A stretch of DNA of 64,000 nucleotides from Pseudokineococcus marinus (GCF_037482405.1 NZ_JBBHZZ010000005.1:186001-250000); one strand, 5' to 3'. Shown: positions 8,025 through 16,594, numbered from the stretch's first letter. Notes: generated by a model from the sequence alone, not told the origin. Made by a program: numbers and translations.

Positions 8025-8097
8025 TGGGCCCGGCCGGGGTCGAACCGACGACGTCCGCGGTGTAAGCGCGGCGCTCTACCAGCTGAGCTACGGGCCC
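8025..8097 (-). tRNA. tRNA-Val (anticodon TAC)
   Basis: A 73-nt cloverleaf. The seven-base acceptor stem GGGCCCG pairs perfectly with CGGGCCC. The D arm has TAGCTCAGCTGGTAGAGC, the anticodon stem CCGCG/CGCGG holds loop CTTACAC, and the T arm contains GGTTCGACCC. The discriminator is A; CCA is not encoded. Confidence 0.95.
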
Positions 8098-8125
8098 GGG
8101 GCCGGCGCCCGCGGGGGTGGGGTGC

Positions 8126-8149
8126 GGCCGGGGCCATGGTGCCCCGGCC
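8126..8149. terminator. Strong hairpin downstream of the peroxiredoxin gene
   Basis: A nine-base perfect stem, GGCCGGGGC with GCCCCGGCC, around a six-base loop. There is no T tract, as is common in such G+C-rich genomes. It could end minus-strand transcription from the peroxiredoxin gene before tRNA-Val, or plus-strand read-through from the DUF4097 gene. Confidence 0.5.
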
Positions 8150-8241
8150 GGACGGCTCCGGGGGACCGGCCGCCCGAGGACCGGCCCGCGCGGACCGGCC
8201 CCCGCAGACCGCCCCAGGAGCGCCGTCCGGGAGAGCCGGCT

Positions 8242-8697
8242 CTACGAGGGCGCGGGGAGCCGCCGCGCCGCGGCCAGCGCGGCGTCGAGGGAGCGCGCCC
8301 GCCCGGGGGGGGCCTCGTCGCGCCACGCCACCCGCCCGTCGGCGCCGACGAGGACGCTGGTGCGCCGCGGCGCACCGGTCGCCCGGTCGAGCGCGCCGTG
8401 GGCGCGGGCGGCCGCGCCGTGGGGCCAGAAGTCCGACAGGAGCGGGAACCCGAGACCCTCCGCCCGGGCCCAGGCGGAGAGCGCGGGGACGGCGTCGCAC
8501 GTCACGGCGACCACGTCCAGGCCCGCCGCCGCGAGCTCGTCCGCGCGGTCGCGCAGCGCGAGGGCCTCGCCCGTGCAGACGGGCGAGGCGGCGAAGGGCA
8601 GGAAGACGACGAGCCGCGCCCGGGCGCCCGGCGGCAGAGGACCGCCCAGCAGGACGGAGGACCCGTCCGCGGCCGTGTGCCGGGTGGGGCGGGGGGG
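8242..8697 (-). CDS. Peroxiredoxin (AhpC/TSA, AhpE-like), 5' end lost in gap
   Basis: About 151 residues are visible; the start lies in the N gap. The peroxidatic site is FLPFAASPVCTGE, matching the Px3(S/T)xxC pattern. Also present are the LDVVAVTCD strand, FPLLSDFWPHG and the conserved Arg segment APRRTSVLVGADGRVAWR. No second conserved cysteine is obvious at the resolving position, so a 1-Cys (AhpE-like) mechanism is likely. It would reduce peroxides in the cytoplasm with a thiol donor. Confidence 0.85.
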   Translation of the reverse strand, partial: PPRPTRHTAADGSSVLLGGPLPPGARARLVVFLPFAASPVCTGEALALRDRADELAAAGLDVVAVTCDAVPALSAWARAEGLGFPLLSDFWPHGAAARAHGALDRATGAPRRTSVLVGADGRVAWRDEAPPGRARSLDAALAAARRLPAPS

Positions 8698-8842
8698 NNN
8701 NNNNNNNNNNNNNNNNNNNNNNNNNNNNNNNNNNNNNNNNNNNNNNNNNNNNNNNNNNNNNNNNNNNNNNNNNNNNNNNNNNNNNNNNNNNNNNNNNNNN
8801 NNNNNNNNNNNNNNNNNNNNNNNNNNNNNNNNNNNNNNNNNN
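8698..8842. other. Assembly gap (145 N)
   Basis: Unknown bases. It removes the 5' end of the peroxiredoxin gene and its promoter and stops 24 bases before the DUF3052 stop codon. The left flank ends in a seven-G run. Confidence 1.
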
Positions 8843-8866
8843 GCAGCCGGGCCGCGAGCGGCGTCG

Positions 8867-9328
8867 TCAGCCCTTGCGCCCGCGCGCCACGAGCCGCGTG
8901 CCGGACCAGTCGCTCGTCACGGCGATGGTCGAGGTCGCGTGGAGGCCCGCGGTGGGTGCGGCGTCGTCGATGTCGGCCGGCTCCACGTGGCCGGGACGAC
9001 CGCTCTTGGGGCTCAGCAGCCACACCACGCCGTTGTCACCGAGCGAGGTCAGCGAGTCGACGAGGGCGTCCACGAGGTCGCCGTCGTCCTCGCGCCACCA
9101 CAGCAGGACCACGTCGACCGCCTCGACGGCCTCCTCGTCCAGCATCTCGGCGCCGGTGACGTCCTCGACGTCGTCGCGCAGGTCGTGGTCGACGTCCGAG
9201 TCGTACCCGAGCTCCTGCACCACCTGCCCCGGCGTGATGGACAGCCGCTTGGCGGCTCCGCCACTCGCCGCGGGGTCCGCGGTCGCACCCACCGTCGTGT
9301 CCTCTTCTCCGTCGTCGTCCGTGGTCAC
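8867..9328 (-). CDS. DUF3052 family protein
   Basis: 153 residues from GTG 9328. An acidic N-terminus is followed by KRLSITPGQVVQELGYDSD, a strongly acidic middle (DHDLRDDVEDVTG), a VVLLWWREDDGDLVDALVD strand-helix and the C-terminal TSDWSGTRLVARGRK, all typical of DUF3052. The family is restricted to actinobacteria and its function is unknown. A minus-strand TACGGT at 9356-9351 could be the -10 box, giving a leader of about 15 bases. Confidence 0.88.
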   Translation of the reverse strand: MTTDDDGEEDTTVGATADPAASGGAAKRLSITPGQVVQELGYDSDVDHDLRDDVEDVTGAEMLDEEAVEAVDVVLLWWREDDGDLVDALVDSLTSLGDNGVVWLLSPKSGRPGHVEPADIDDAAPTAGLHATSTIAVTSDWSGTRLVARGRKG

Positions 9329-9482
9329 GTGCCCGCTCTCGCGTCCGCCGACCGTAGTGCACGCCCCCCGCGGCGGTCCCGCGCGCCGCCCGTTCGCGGC
9401 CCGCCCGGGCGCGTCGCGGCGTGGCCGGACCACCCGCCGGGACGCTGTCGCGGCGGGAGGCGCCGCGCGGGAGGACCCGGCC

Positions 9483-9488
9483 TAGGGT
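9483..9488 (+). promoter_or_regulatory. -10 box of fdhD
   Basis: TAGGGT, then six bases, then GTG 9495: spacing that predicts a leaderless fdhD mRNA. Confidence 0.5.
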
Positions 9489-9494
9489 CGGGGC

Positions 9495-10388
9495 GTGGCG
9501 GCAGGGCGGCGCGGGCCGGGCGGACCGGGGCGGGCGGGCGGCGACGCCCCCGCGGGCGCGGGCGGTGTCGAGGTCCTGCGCGTGCGGGTCGACGGCGAGG
9601 GCCCCGCCGCGCAGGAGCGCCCCGACGTCGTCGCCGTCGAGGAGCCGCTCGAGGTCCGCGTCGCGGGGGCGCCGGTGGTCGTGACGATGCGCACGCCCGG
9701 CGACGACGACGACCTCGCCCTCGGCTTCCTGCTCACCGAGGGGCTGCTGCCCGGCCCGGCGGCCGTCGCGCGCACCACCGCGTGCGTCGACGTCGACGCC
9801 GGCGGGCGTCCCGTCGTCGGGTCGCTCGAGCTGGCCCTCGCCGACGGCGTCCCCGCGCCCGACCTCGAGGGCCGTCGGACCTTCGGCATGACGTCGGCCT
9901 GCGGGGTCTGCGGCTCCGCGAGCGTGGACGCCGTGCGCGCCCGGACCGGGGCGAACCTCTTCCGCGACGACGTCGTCGTGGACGCCCGCGTGCTCGCCGC
10001 GCTGCCCGACCGGCTGCGGGAGGCCCAGCGCGTCTTCGACCGGACCGGCGGCCTGCACGCCGCCGGGCTCGCGACGGCCGACGGCGAGCTGCTCGTCGTG
10101 CGCGAGGACGTCGGGCGGCACAACGCCGTCGACAAGGTCCTCGGGCGAGCCGCCCGCGACATCGGCTGGCCCCTGCGCGGCCACGTGCTCGTCGTGAGCG
10201 GCCGCGCGTCCTTCGAGCTCGCGCAGAAGGCCTGGATGGCCGGGGTGCCGGTGCTGGCCGCCGTCTCGGCGCCCTCGTCGCTCGCCGTGCAGCTGGCCCG
10301 CGAGGCGGGCATGACGCTCGCCGGGTTCGTGCGCCCCCCGACGCTCAACGTCTACACCGGCGCCCAGCGCGTCCGCACCGGCGCCTGA
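9495..10388 (+). CDS. fdhD: Formate dehydrogenase accessory sulfurtransferase
   Basis: FdhD carries sulfur from the cysteine desulfurase IscS to the molybdenum cofactor of formate dehydrogenase, a step needed for activity. The CxxC active site is in SACGVCGSAS. Other family signatures are DLALGFLLTEGL, TGGLHAAGLA, REDVGRHNAVDKVLG and the terminal PPTLNVYTG. The length of 297 residues is normal. No formate dehydrogenase gene is in this window, so its partner must be elsewhere. GTG 9495 is chosen because a -10 box sits six bases before it. Confidence 0.95.
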   Translation: MAAGRRGPGGPGRAGGDAPAGAGGVEVLRVRVDGEGPAAQERPDVVAVEEPLEVRVAGAPVVVTMRTPGDDDDLALGFLLTEGLLPGPAAVARTTACVDVDAGGRPVVGSLELALADGVPAPDLEGRRTFGMTSACGVCGSASVDAVRARTGANLFRDDVVVDARVLAALPDRLREAQRVFDRTGGLHAAGLATADGELLVVREDVGRHNAVDKVLGRAARDIGWPLRGHVLVVSGRASFELAQKAWMAGVPVLAAVSAPSSLAVQLAREAGMTLAGFVRPPTLNVYTGAQRVRTGA

Positions 10389-10427
10389 GGCCTCCGCGCC
10401 CCGGCGGCGCTCCCTCCCTCGCGAGCG

Positions 10428-10529
10428 GAAGAAGGCTACGAAGTCCGCCGCTGGGCGCCGCCAGGACAGAAGAAGGCTACGAAGTCCGTCGTCGGGCGCC
10501 CCCAGGACAGAAGAAGGCTACGAAGTCCG
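10428..10529. repeat. Type A hairpin repeat array, three copies, 41-bp period
   Basis: A 20-bp core, GAAGAAGGCTACGAAGTCCG, occurs at 10428, 10469 and 10510, exactly 41 bp apart. Short arms flank each loop and can pair (CGGA/TCCG in copy 1, GGAC/GTCC in copies 2 and 3). It fills the gap between the convergent fdhD and yjbQ genes. A divergent inverted pair lies at 22220-22282, and the type B arrays at 14.1 and 29.6 kb share the loop core. A role as terminator or processing site fits its position but is unproven. Confidence 0.85.
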
Positions 10530-10542
10530 CGGGCGGGGCGGC

Positions 10543-10965
10543 TCAGCCGCGGACGAAGGACAGCCGGACGGTCCGGTCGGCGTTGTCGCGGTTGGTGTCG
10601 ACGAGGCAGACGCTCTGCCAGGTGCCGAGCGCCGGCCGCCCGTCGAGCACGGGCAGGACGAGCGAGGGGCTGACGAGCGCCGGCAGCACGTGGTCGCGCC
10701 CGTGGCCGGGCGAGCCGTGCGCGTGGCGCCACCCCTCCCCCTGCGGGCCCGCCGCCGGCAGGACGTCGCGCAGGGCCCGCAGCAGGTCCTCGTCGGAGCC
10801 CGCGCCCGTCTCGAGCACCGCGACGCCGGCGGTCGCGTGCGGCACGAAGACCGACAGCAGGCCCTCCGCCGCTCCCCAGTCGTCGAGGGCCTCCTCGACG
10901 CGCGCGGTGAGGTCCACCACGCGCTCGTCGCCGCCCGTGCGCACCGCCAGCGTCGTCGTCTCCAC
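10543..10965 (-). CDS. YjbQ/UPF0047 family (secondary thiamine-phosphate synthase enzyme)
   Basis: A 140-residue single-domain protein. Family signatures are SVFVPHATAGVAVLET, GSPGHGRDHVLPALVSPS, LGTWQSVCLVDTN and the C-terminal RTVRLSFV. YjbQ proteins have weak thiamine-phosphate synthase activity in complementation tests, but their main role is unknown. Length and motifs are intact. It is transcribed toward fdhD, with the type A repeat array between the two stops. Confidence 0.9.
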   Translation of the reverse strand: METTTLAVRTGGDERVVDLTARVEEALDDWGAAEGLLSVFVPHATAGVAVLETGAGSDEDLLRALRDVLPAAGPQGEGWRHAHGSPGHGRDHVLPALVSPSLVLPVLDGRPALGTWQSVCLVDTNRDNADRTVRLSFVRG

Positions 10966-11193
10966 CCGTCGATGACAGCGCAGCGGGGCCCCCCGCGCAC
11001 CCGCTGACGCACGCGCGGGCGGCCCCGCCCCCGCCCCGGGACGTCCCGGCGCGCACCTGATGTGACGCGGCCGCCCGCGGCGCGCGAGGATGGAGCCGCC
11101 GCGGGCGACCCCAGCACCGCGGTGTGCGGCCGAGCGGGCCGCGGTCGACGTGCTGGTGCCGCGAGCGCCGGCGGACGAGACGGAGATGCTTCA

Positions 11194-13971
11194 GTGGCAG
11201 GACGCGACGACGCCGGTCCCACCCGGAGCGGCATGCCCTCCCAGGTGCCGGACATCGACCCGGAGGAGACCCAGGAGTGGCTGGACTCCCTCGACGGGGC
11301 GGTGGACGAGCGGGGTCGCACGCGGGCCCGCTACCTCATGCTGTCGATGCTGCAGCGCGCGCGCGAGCGCGGCGTCGGGGTGCCGACGCCCGTGACGAGC
11401 GACTACGTCAACACCATCGGACCCGAGCAGGAGCCGTGGTTCCCCGGTGACGAGGAGGTCGAGCGCCGCTACCGCGCCTGGCTGCGGTGGAACGCCGCCA
11501 TCCAGGTGCACCGCGCGCAGCGCCCCGAGATCTCCGTCGGCGGGCACATCTCGAGCTACGCCTCCTCGGCCACGCTGTACGAGGTCGGCTTCAACCACTT
11601 CTTCAAGGGCCACGACGGCGGGACGCCCGACCAGGTCTACATCCAGGGCCACGCCTCCCCCGGCGTCTACGCCCGCGCCTTCCTCGAGGGCCGGCTGTCC
11701 GAGACCGACATGGACGGCTTCCGGCAGGAGCTGACGGCGAAGGGCCGCGGCCTGCCGAGCTACCCGCACCCGCGGCTCATGAAGGACTTCTGGGAGTTCC
11801 CCACGGTGTCCATGGGCCTCGGCCCGATGAACGCCATCTACCAGGCGCAGTCGAACAAGTACCTCACCGCGCGCGGCATCAAGGACGTCTCCTCGAGCCA
11901 CGTCTGGGCCTTCCTCGGCGACGGCGAGATGGACGAGCCCGAGAGCCGCGGCCTGCTGCAGGTCGCCGCCAACGAGGGCCTCGACAACCTCACCTTCGTC
12001 GTCAACTGCAACCTCCAGCGCCTCGACGGGCCGGTGCGCGGCAACGGCAAGATCGTCCAGGAGCTCGAGTCCTTCTTCCGCGGCGCCGGCTGGAACGTCA
12101 TCAAGGTGCTGTGGGGCCGCGAGTGGGACCCGCTGCTGGCGGCCGACCGGGACGGCGCCCTCGTCAACGTCATGAACCAGACGCTCGACGGGGACTACCA
12201 GACCTTCAAGGCCGAGTCGGGCGCCTACGTCCGCGAGCACTTCTTCGGCCAGGACCCGCGCACCCGCAAGCTCGTCGAGGGCTACAGCGACGACCAGCTC
12301 TGGGGCCTCAAGCGCGGCGGGCACGACTACCGCAAGGTGTACGCGGCCTACAAGGCGGCCACCGAGCACACCGGCCAGCCGACCGTCATCCTCGCCAAGA
12401 CGGTCAAGGGCTACGGGCTCGGCTCGCACTTCGAGGGCCGCAACGCGACCCACCAGATGAAGAAGCTGACGATGGAGGACCTGAAGCTCTTCCGCGACAG
12501 CCTGCGCATCCCCATCTCCGACAAGGCGCTGGAGGACGACCTCTACCGCCCGCCGTACTACCACCCGGGCGAGGACGCCGAGGAGATCCAGTACCTGCGC
12601 GAGCGGCGCCAGAAGCTCGGCGGGCCGCTGCCGGCGCGGCGGACGACGCCGCACACGAGGCTCGAGCTGCCCGGCGACGACGCCTACAAGGTGCTCAAGC
12701 GGGGCTCGGGCAAGCAGACGATCGCCACGACGATGGCCTTCGTCCGCCTCCTCAAGGACCTCATGCGGGACAAGGAGCTCGGCCGCCGCGTCGTGCCGAT
12801 CATCCCGGACGAGGCCCGCACCTTCGGCATGGACTCGTTCTTCCCGACGGCGAAGATCTACAACCCGAACGGGCAGAAGTACCAGTCCGTGGACCGCGAG
12901 CTGATGCTCGCGTACAAGGAGTCCGAGTCCGGGCAGATCGTCCACGCGGGCATCAACGAGGCCGGTTCCGTCGGCGCCTTCACGGCCGCCGGCACCGCCT
13001 ACGCCACGCACGGCGAGGCCCTCGTCCCGGTCTACGTCTTCTACTCGATGTTCGGCTTCCAGCGCACGGGCGACAGCCTGTGGGCCGCGGGCGACCAGAT
13101 GGCGCGCGGCTTCCTCCTCGGCGCGACGGCGGGCCGGACGACCCTCACCGGCGAGGGGCTGCAGCACGCGGACGGCCACTCGCCGCTGCTGGCCTCCACC
13201 AACCCGGCCGTCGTCTCCTACGACCCCGCCTACGGCTACGAGATCGGCCACATCGTCCGAGCCGGCCTCGAGCGGATGTACGGCGAGGGCCCGAAGGGCA
13301 CGGACGCCGCCGGGCACGACGTCGACCCGAACGTCATGTACTACATCACCGTCTACAACGAGCCGATGGTGCAGCCGGCCGAGCCCGAGGGGGTCGACGC
13401 CGAGGGGATCGTCCGCGGCATGCACCTCGTCTCCCCCGGGCACGAGGGCGACCGGCCGCGCGTGCAGCTGCTCGCGTCGGGCGTCGGGGTGCCGTGGGCC
13501 CTCGAGGCGCAGGAGCTGCTGGGCTCCGACTTCGGGGTCGACGCCGACGTGTGGTCGGTGACCTCGTGGGGCGAGCTGCGGCGCGACGGGCTCGCCTGCG
13601 ACGCCTGGGCGTTCGAGCGGCCCGGGACCGACGAGGAGGCCCCCACCCCCTTCGTCACGCAGAAGCTCGCCGGGCGGCGCGGGCCCGTGGTCGCGGTGAG
13701 CGACTACATGCGCTCGGTGCAGGAGCAGATCCGCCCCTGGGTCCCCGCGGACTACACCGTCCTGGGTGCCGACGGCTTCGGCCTGTCGGACACCCGCGCG
13801 GCGACCCGCCGCCACTTCCGCATCGACGGGCCGTCGATGGCCTACCAGGCGCTCGTGCGCCTGGCTGCGCAGGGCGAGGTGGCGAAGGACGCACCGGCGA
13901 AGGCCTACAGGGCGTGGAAGCTCGACGACGCCAGCGCCGGCACCTCCGGCACCGCGGGCGGCGACGCCTGA
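11194..13971 (+). CDS. aceE: Pyruvate dehydrogenase E1 component, homodimeric type
   Basis: AceE decarboxylates pyruvate on thiamine diphosphate and passes the acetyl group to the lipoyl E2 subunit, feeding acetyl-CoA to the TCA cycle and to the fatty-acid operon downstream. The protein has 925 residues, as usual for actinobacteria (E. coli 887). Visible landmarks are GGHISSYASSATLYEVGFNH, the thiamine-diphosphate motif beginning GDGEMDEPES near residue 242, YYITVYNEP, and the C-terminal transketolase-like domain. GTG 11194 is chosen because GGAG lies eight bases upstream and the homology begins soon after. The E2/E3 genes are not adjacent. Confidence 0.97.
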   Translation: MAGRDDAGPTRSGMPSQVPDIDPEETQEWLDSLDGAVDERGRTRARYLMLSMLQRARERGVGVPTPVTSDYVNTIGPEQEPWFPGDEEVERRYRAWLRWNAAIQVHRAQRPEISVGGHISSYASSATLYEVGFNHFFKGHDGGTPDQVYIQGHASPGVYARAFLEGRLSETDMDGFRQELTAKGRGLPSYPHPRLMKDFWEFPTVSMGLGPMNAIYQAQSNKYLTARGIKDVSSSHVWAFLGDGEMDEPESRGLLQVAANEGLDNLTFVVNCNLQRLDGPVRGNGKIVQELESFFRGAGWNVIKVLWGREWDPLLAADRDGALVNVMNQTLDGDYQTFKAESGAYVREHFFGQDPRTRKLVEGYSDDQLWGLKRGGHDYRKVYAAYKAATEHTGQPTVILAKTVKGYGLGSHFEGRNATHQMKKLTMEDLKLFRDSLRIPISDKALEDDLYRPPYYHPGEDAEEIQYLRERRQKLGGPLPARRTTPHTRLELPGDDAYKVLKRGSGKQTIATTMAFVRLLKDLMRDKELGRRVVPIIPDEARTFGMDSFFPTAKIYNPNGQKYQSVDRELMLAYKESESGQIVHAGINEAGSVGAFTAAGTAYATHGEALVPVYVFYSMFGFQRTGDSLWAAGDQMARGFLLGATAGRTTLTGEGLQHADGHSPLLASTNPAVVSYDPAYGYEIGHIVRAGLERMYGEGPKGTDAAGHDVDPNVMYYITVYNEPMVQPAEPEGVDAEGIVRGMHLVSPGHEGDRPRVQLLASGVGVPWALEAQELLGSDFGVDADVWSVTSWGELRRDGLACDAWAFERPGTDEEAPTPFVTQKLAGRRGPVVAVSDYMRSVQEQIRPWVPADYTVLGADGFGLSDTRAATRRHFRIDGPSMAYQALVRLAAQGEVAKDAPAKAYRAWKLDDASAGTSGTAGGDA

Positions 13972-13987
13972 CCCCCTGACCGCCGAG

Positions 13988-14022
13988 GACGGGCCCGCAC
14001 CCCTCGGGGGTGCGGGCCCGTC
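13988..14022 (+). terminator. aceE terminator hairpin
   Basis: A perfect 16-bp inverted repeat (GACGGGCCCGCACCCC with its complement) around a TCG loop, 17 bases after the aceE stop. No U run follows, only GTCGTCCTT. Confidence 0.85.
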
Positions 14023-14103
14023 GTCGTCCTTCAGCGCTCCTCGTAGGAGTGCGCTCCTCCCAGCCGAGTGGACGCTCCCGCGCGGACGAGCCCGCCCCGG
14101 GTG

Positions 14104-14169
14104 GGGCGAACAGGCGACGACTCGCCCACGCGCGTGCCTCTCCGAGGGCGAACAGGCGACGACTCGCCC
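14104..14169. repeat. Type B hairpin repeat pair, 42-bp period
   Basis: Two identical 24-bp units at 14104-14127 and 14146-14169. Each has stem GGGCGA, a 12-base loop ACAGGCGACGAC and stem TCGCCC. The same unit occurs twice, again 42 bp apart, at 29562-29627. The pair lies between the aceE terminator and a second terminator, in a 335-bp convergent intergenic region that holds no gene. A further weak hairpin (CTCCT/AGGAG) is at about 14037-14049. Confidence 0.85.
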
Positions 14170-14224
14170 TCGCACCCGCGTCAGGACCCCGCCCCCGCGC
14201 GGCGTCGCTCCGCGGTCGGACGAC

Positions 14225-14258
14225 GAGAGGCCGCCACCCCACGGGGTGGCGGCCTCTC
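14225..14258 (-). terminator. Terminator of the TPR-like gene
   Basis: A perfect stem GAGAGGCCGCCACCC with its complement around a four-base loop (CACG), 48 bases beyond the minus-strand stop at 14307. Together with 13988-14022 it closes both convergent genes. Confidence 0.8.
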
Positions 14259-14306
14259 AGCGGTGGCGGGCCGGCAGGGCCGGCTCTCGTCCGGTGCGAC
14301 GACGGG

Positions 14307-14981
14307 TCAGTGCCCGCGGTCGCCCTCCGCGCCGGCGATGACGCGCTCGAGCTCGGCCCGGACGACCTCGACGCGGGCGGAGTCGGGGTGCGCCGACAGC
14401 GCCTCGAGGTGGCGGCGCGCCTCCCCCACGCGGCCGGCCTCGACGGCCGCGTGGACCAGCTGGCTGCCGGCGTCGATGCGGTGCTCGCGGGGGCGCCAGT
14501 GGCCGACGCCGAGACCCAGGGCGTCGCCCGGCAGGCCCTCCTCGCGCAGGATCGCCAGCGCGCTGGCGAGGGCGCCGCCGGACGGGTCGCGCTCGGCCGC
14601 CGTCGACAGCCGGCGCATGGCGCCCTCGCGGTCGTCGTGGATCGAGAGGCGGCCCAGCTCGAGCAGCGGGTACCAGGCGCGGCTGCTGCCGGCCATCTCC
14701 TCGGCGAGCGCCCAGACGGCGTCGTCCTCGGCGCGGCGCGGGTCGTCCTCGGTGTGCCCCTCGGCCGCGCGCCTCCGGACGATCCCCGCGAGCTCGGTGA
14801 AGGCGCTCTCGTCGTTCGGGTCGTCGTGCAGGCGAGCGCGCAGCGCGTCCTCGCGACGGTCGTCCGAGTGCCCGTGGCCACCGGACCGCTTGGCCGTGGG
14901 GTCGGCGCGCTTGCTCGCCGGCGTGAGGCGCGACGGGGTGCTGCCCGCGACACGGCGGCGGAGCTTGTCGAGCAGGCTCAT
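14307..14981 (-). CDS. Helical-repeat (TPR-like) conserved hypothetical protein
   Basis: 224 residues. A basic N-terminus (MSLLDKLRRRVAG) and a disordered His/Asp-rich linker lead into about 170 residues of amphipathic helices with the spacing of degenerate tetratricopeptide repeats (DPNDESAFTELAGIVRRR; AWYPLLELGRLSIHDDREGA; RVGEARRHLEALSAHPDS). No catalytic motif is visible. ATG 14981 has GGAAGG upstream. It probably mediates protein-protein contacts; the function is unknown. It is a single-gene unit convergent with aceE and divergent from fasR. Confidence 0.75.
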   Translation of the reverse strand: MSLLDKLRRRVAGSTPSRLTPASKRADPTAKRSGGHGHSDDRREDALRARLHDDPNDESAFTELAGIVRRRAAEGHTEDDPRRAEDDAVWALAEEMAGSSRAWYPLLELGRLSIHDDREGAMRRLSTAAERDPSGGALASALAILREEGLPGDALGLGVGHWRPREHRIDAGSQLVHAAVEAGRVGEARRHLEALSAHPDSARVEVVRAELERVIAGAEGDRGH

Positions 14982-15111
14982 GCGGTCCTTCCGTCGGTGT
15001 GGCGGACCGCGCGTCGAGCTGTGCGCCGGACCTCCGGACGGCTTCGACCCTAGCCCTCAGCCGCTCCCGCGGCACGCCGCCGCGCCCTCCCGCGGGCTCC
15101 GCGGGGCCTCG

Positions 15112-15117
15112 TACGAT
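15112..15117 (+). promoter_or_regulatory. -10 box of fasR
   Basis: TACGAT, eight bases before GTG 15126, with no ribosome binding site between them. Predicts a near-leaderless fasR transcript. Confidence 0.4.
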
Positions 15118-15125
15118 CGGCGGCC

Positions 15126-16466
15126 GTGACCGAGGGAGCGCCCGAGCGCCGCCGCGCGCGGCGCGCCGAGCCCTCGGCCGACGACGTCGCCCGGCTCCGC
15201 GCGGCCACCGGGCTCCTCTCGACGGCGGCCCTGCGGCACCTCGACGAGGCGCTGCCCTGGTACGGCTCGATGTCCGCCGAGGACCGCTCCTGGGTCGGGC
15301 TCGTGGCGCAGGCGGGCATCGGCGCCTTCACCGCCTGGTACTCCGACCCCGAGGCGCCGCTCGCCGTCACCGCGGACGTCTTCGGCAGCGCCCCGCGCGA
15401 GCTGACCCGCGCCGTCACGCTGGCGCAGACCCTCGAGCTCGTCCGGGCCGCCGTCGACGTCGTCGAGGACCACGTGGACGAGGTGGCCGCCCCCGGGCGC
15501 GAGCAGCACCTGCGCGAGGCGGTGCTGCGCTACTCGCGCGAGGTGGCCTTCGCGGCCGCGCGGCTCTACGCCGGCGCCGCCGAGGCCCGGGGCGCCTGGG
15601 ACGCCCGCCTCGAGGCGCTCGTCGTCGACGCCGTCGTGCGCGGCGACGTCGACGACGGCGTCCGGTCCCGGCTGTCGGCGCTCGGGTGGGGCCGCCCCGC
15701 CGTCGTCACGGTCGTCGTCGGCTCCGCGCCGGCCGGGTCGCCGGAGGACGTCATCGCCCGGCTCCGGCGGGCGGCGCGCGCGTCCGCGGACGACGCCCTC
15801 GTCGGCCTCCAGGGCGAGCGCCTCGTCGTCCTCCTCGGCCTGTCCTCCCGCCCGCGCCGAGGTCCTGACCGGGGCACGCCGGAGGACGGCTCCGCGGCCG
15901 CCCGGAGCACCGCCGCCGGGCGCGTCGACCTGCGGGCCGCGACCACCGCCCTCGCCCGCCTCTTCGGGCCCGGACCCGTCGTCGTCGGCCCCGCGGTGCC
16001 GGACCTGGCCGCGGCGGGCGCCTCGACCCGCGCCGCCCTGTCGGGCCTGGCCTCGGCGCGCGCCTGGCCCTCGGCGCCCCGCCCCGTGCTCGCCGACGAG
16101 CTGTGGCCCGAGCGCGTGCTCTCCGGCGACGTGCGCGCCCGGCGCGCGCTCCTCGACGTCGTGTACCGGCCCCTCGTGGCCGCCGGCGGCGCCCTGGCGC
16201 AGACCGTCACGACCTACCTCGAGCAGGGCCGCTCCCTCGAGGCCACGGCCCGGCTGCTCTTCGTCCACCCGAACACCGTCCGGTACCGGCTGCGCAAGGC
16301 CGCGGACGCGACGGGGTGGGACGCCACCTCCCCGCGCGACGCGCTCGTGCTGCAGGTGGCGCTCGTCGTCGGCGCCCTCGCCGACGGCCCGGCGGCCCCC
16401 CGGCCGACCGGGGCCGGTGTCGAGGCCGCCGGGGGCCCCGCGCCGCCGAGCGACGCCGCGAGCTGA
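15126..16466 (+). CDS. fasR: FasR, PucR-type transcriptional activator of fatty-acid synthesis
   Basis: 446 residues. The N-terminal half has the FasR signature LPWYGSMSAEDRSWVGLVAQ and a sensor-like helical domain; the C-terminal part has a PucR-type helix-turn-helix near residues 370-395 (EATARLLFVHPNTVRYRLRK). In Streptomyces coelicolor the orthologue lies directly upstream of fabD-fabH-acpP-fabF and activates that operon; the same order here supports the assignment. A Gly/Pro/Asp-rich insertion near residues 240-265 is probably a linker. The 212 bases between fasR and fabD should contain its operator. Confidence 0.92.
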   Translation: MTEGAPERRRARRAEPSADDVARLRAATGLLSTAALRHLDEALPWYGSMSAEDRSWVGLVAQAGIGAFTAWYSDPEAPLAVTADVFGSAPRELTRAVTLAQTLELVRAAVDVVEDHVDEVAAPGREQHLREAVLRYSREVAFAAARLYAGAAEARGAWDARLEALVVDAVVRGDVDDGVRSRLSALGWGRPAVVTVVVGSAPAGSPEDVIARLRRAARASADDALVGLQGERLVVLLGLSSRPRRGPDRGTPEDGSAAARSTAAGRVDLRAATTALARLFGPGPVVVGPAVPDLAAAGASTRAALSGLASARAWPSAPRPVLADELWPERVLSGDVRARRALLDVVYRPLVAAGGALAQTVTTYLEQGRSLEATARLLFVHPNTVRYRLRKAADATGWDATSPRDALVLQVALVVGALADGPAAPRPTGAGVEAAGGPAPPSDAAS

Positions 16467-16594
16467 TCCCGGACGTCGACGGCGGACGACGACGTCACCG
16501 GCGCCCCACGCGCCACCACAGCCCCAGGTCGTCACGGCTTGGAGCCGCCCGTCGACGCACCGTCACGCCCCGTCCACCCGCCGGCCACCGCCCG

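Noticed and set aside
8698..8842. Mobile element insertion at the N gaps
   Set aside because: The flanks show no inverted repeats, target duplication or transposase frame; G-rich flanks suggest simple sequencing failure.
10428..10529. CRISPR array or minisatellite coding repeat for the 41-bp array
   Set aside because: Inter-core segments are similar to each other instead of unique spacers, and the arrays have only two or three copies between stop codons; no frame across them has protein-like composition.
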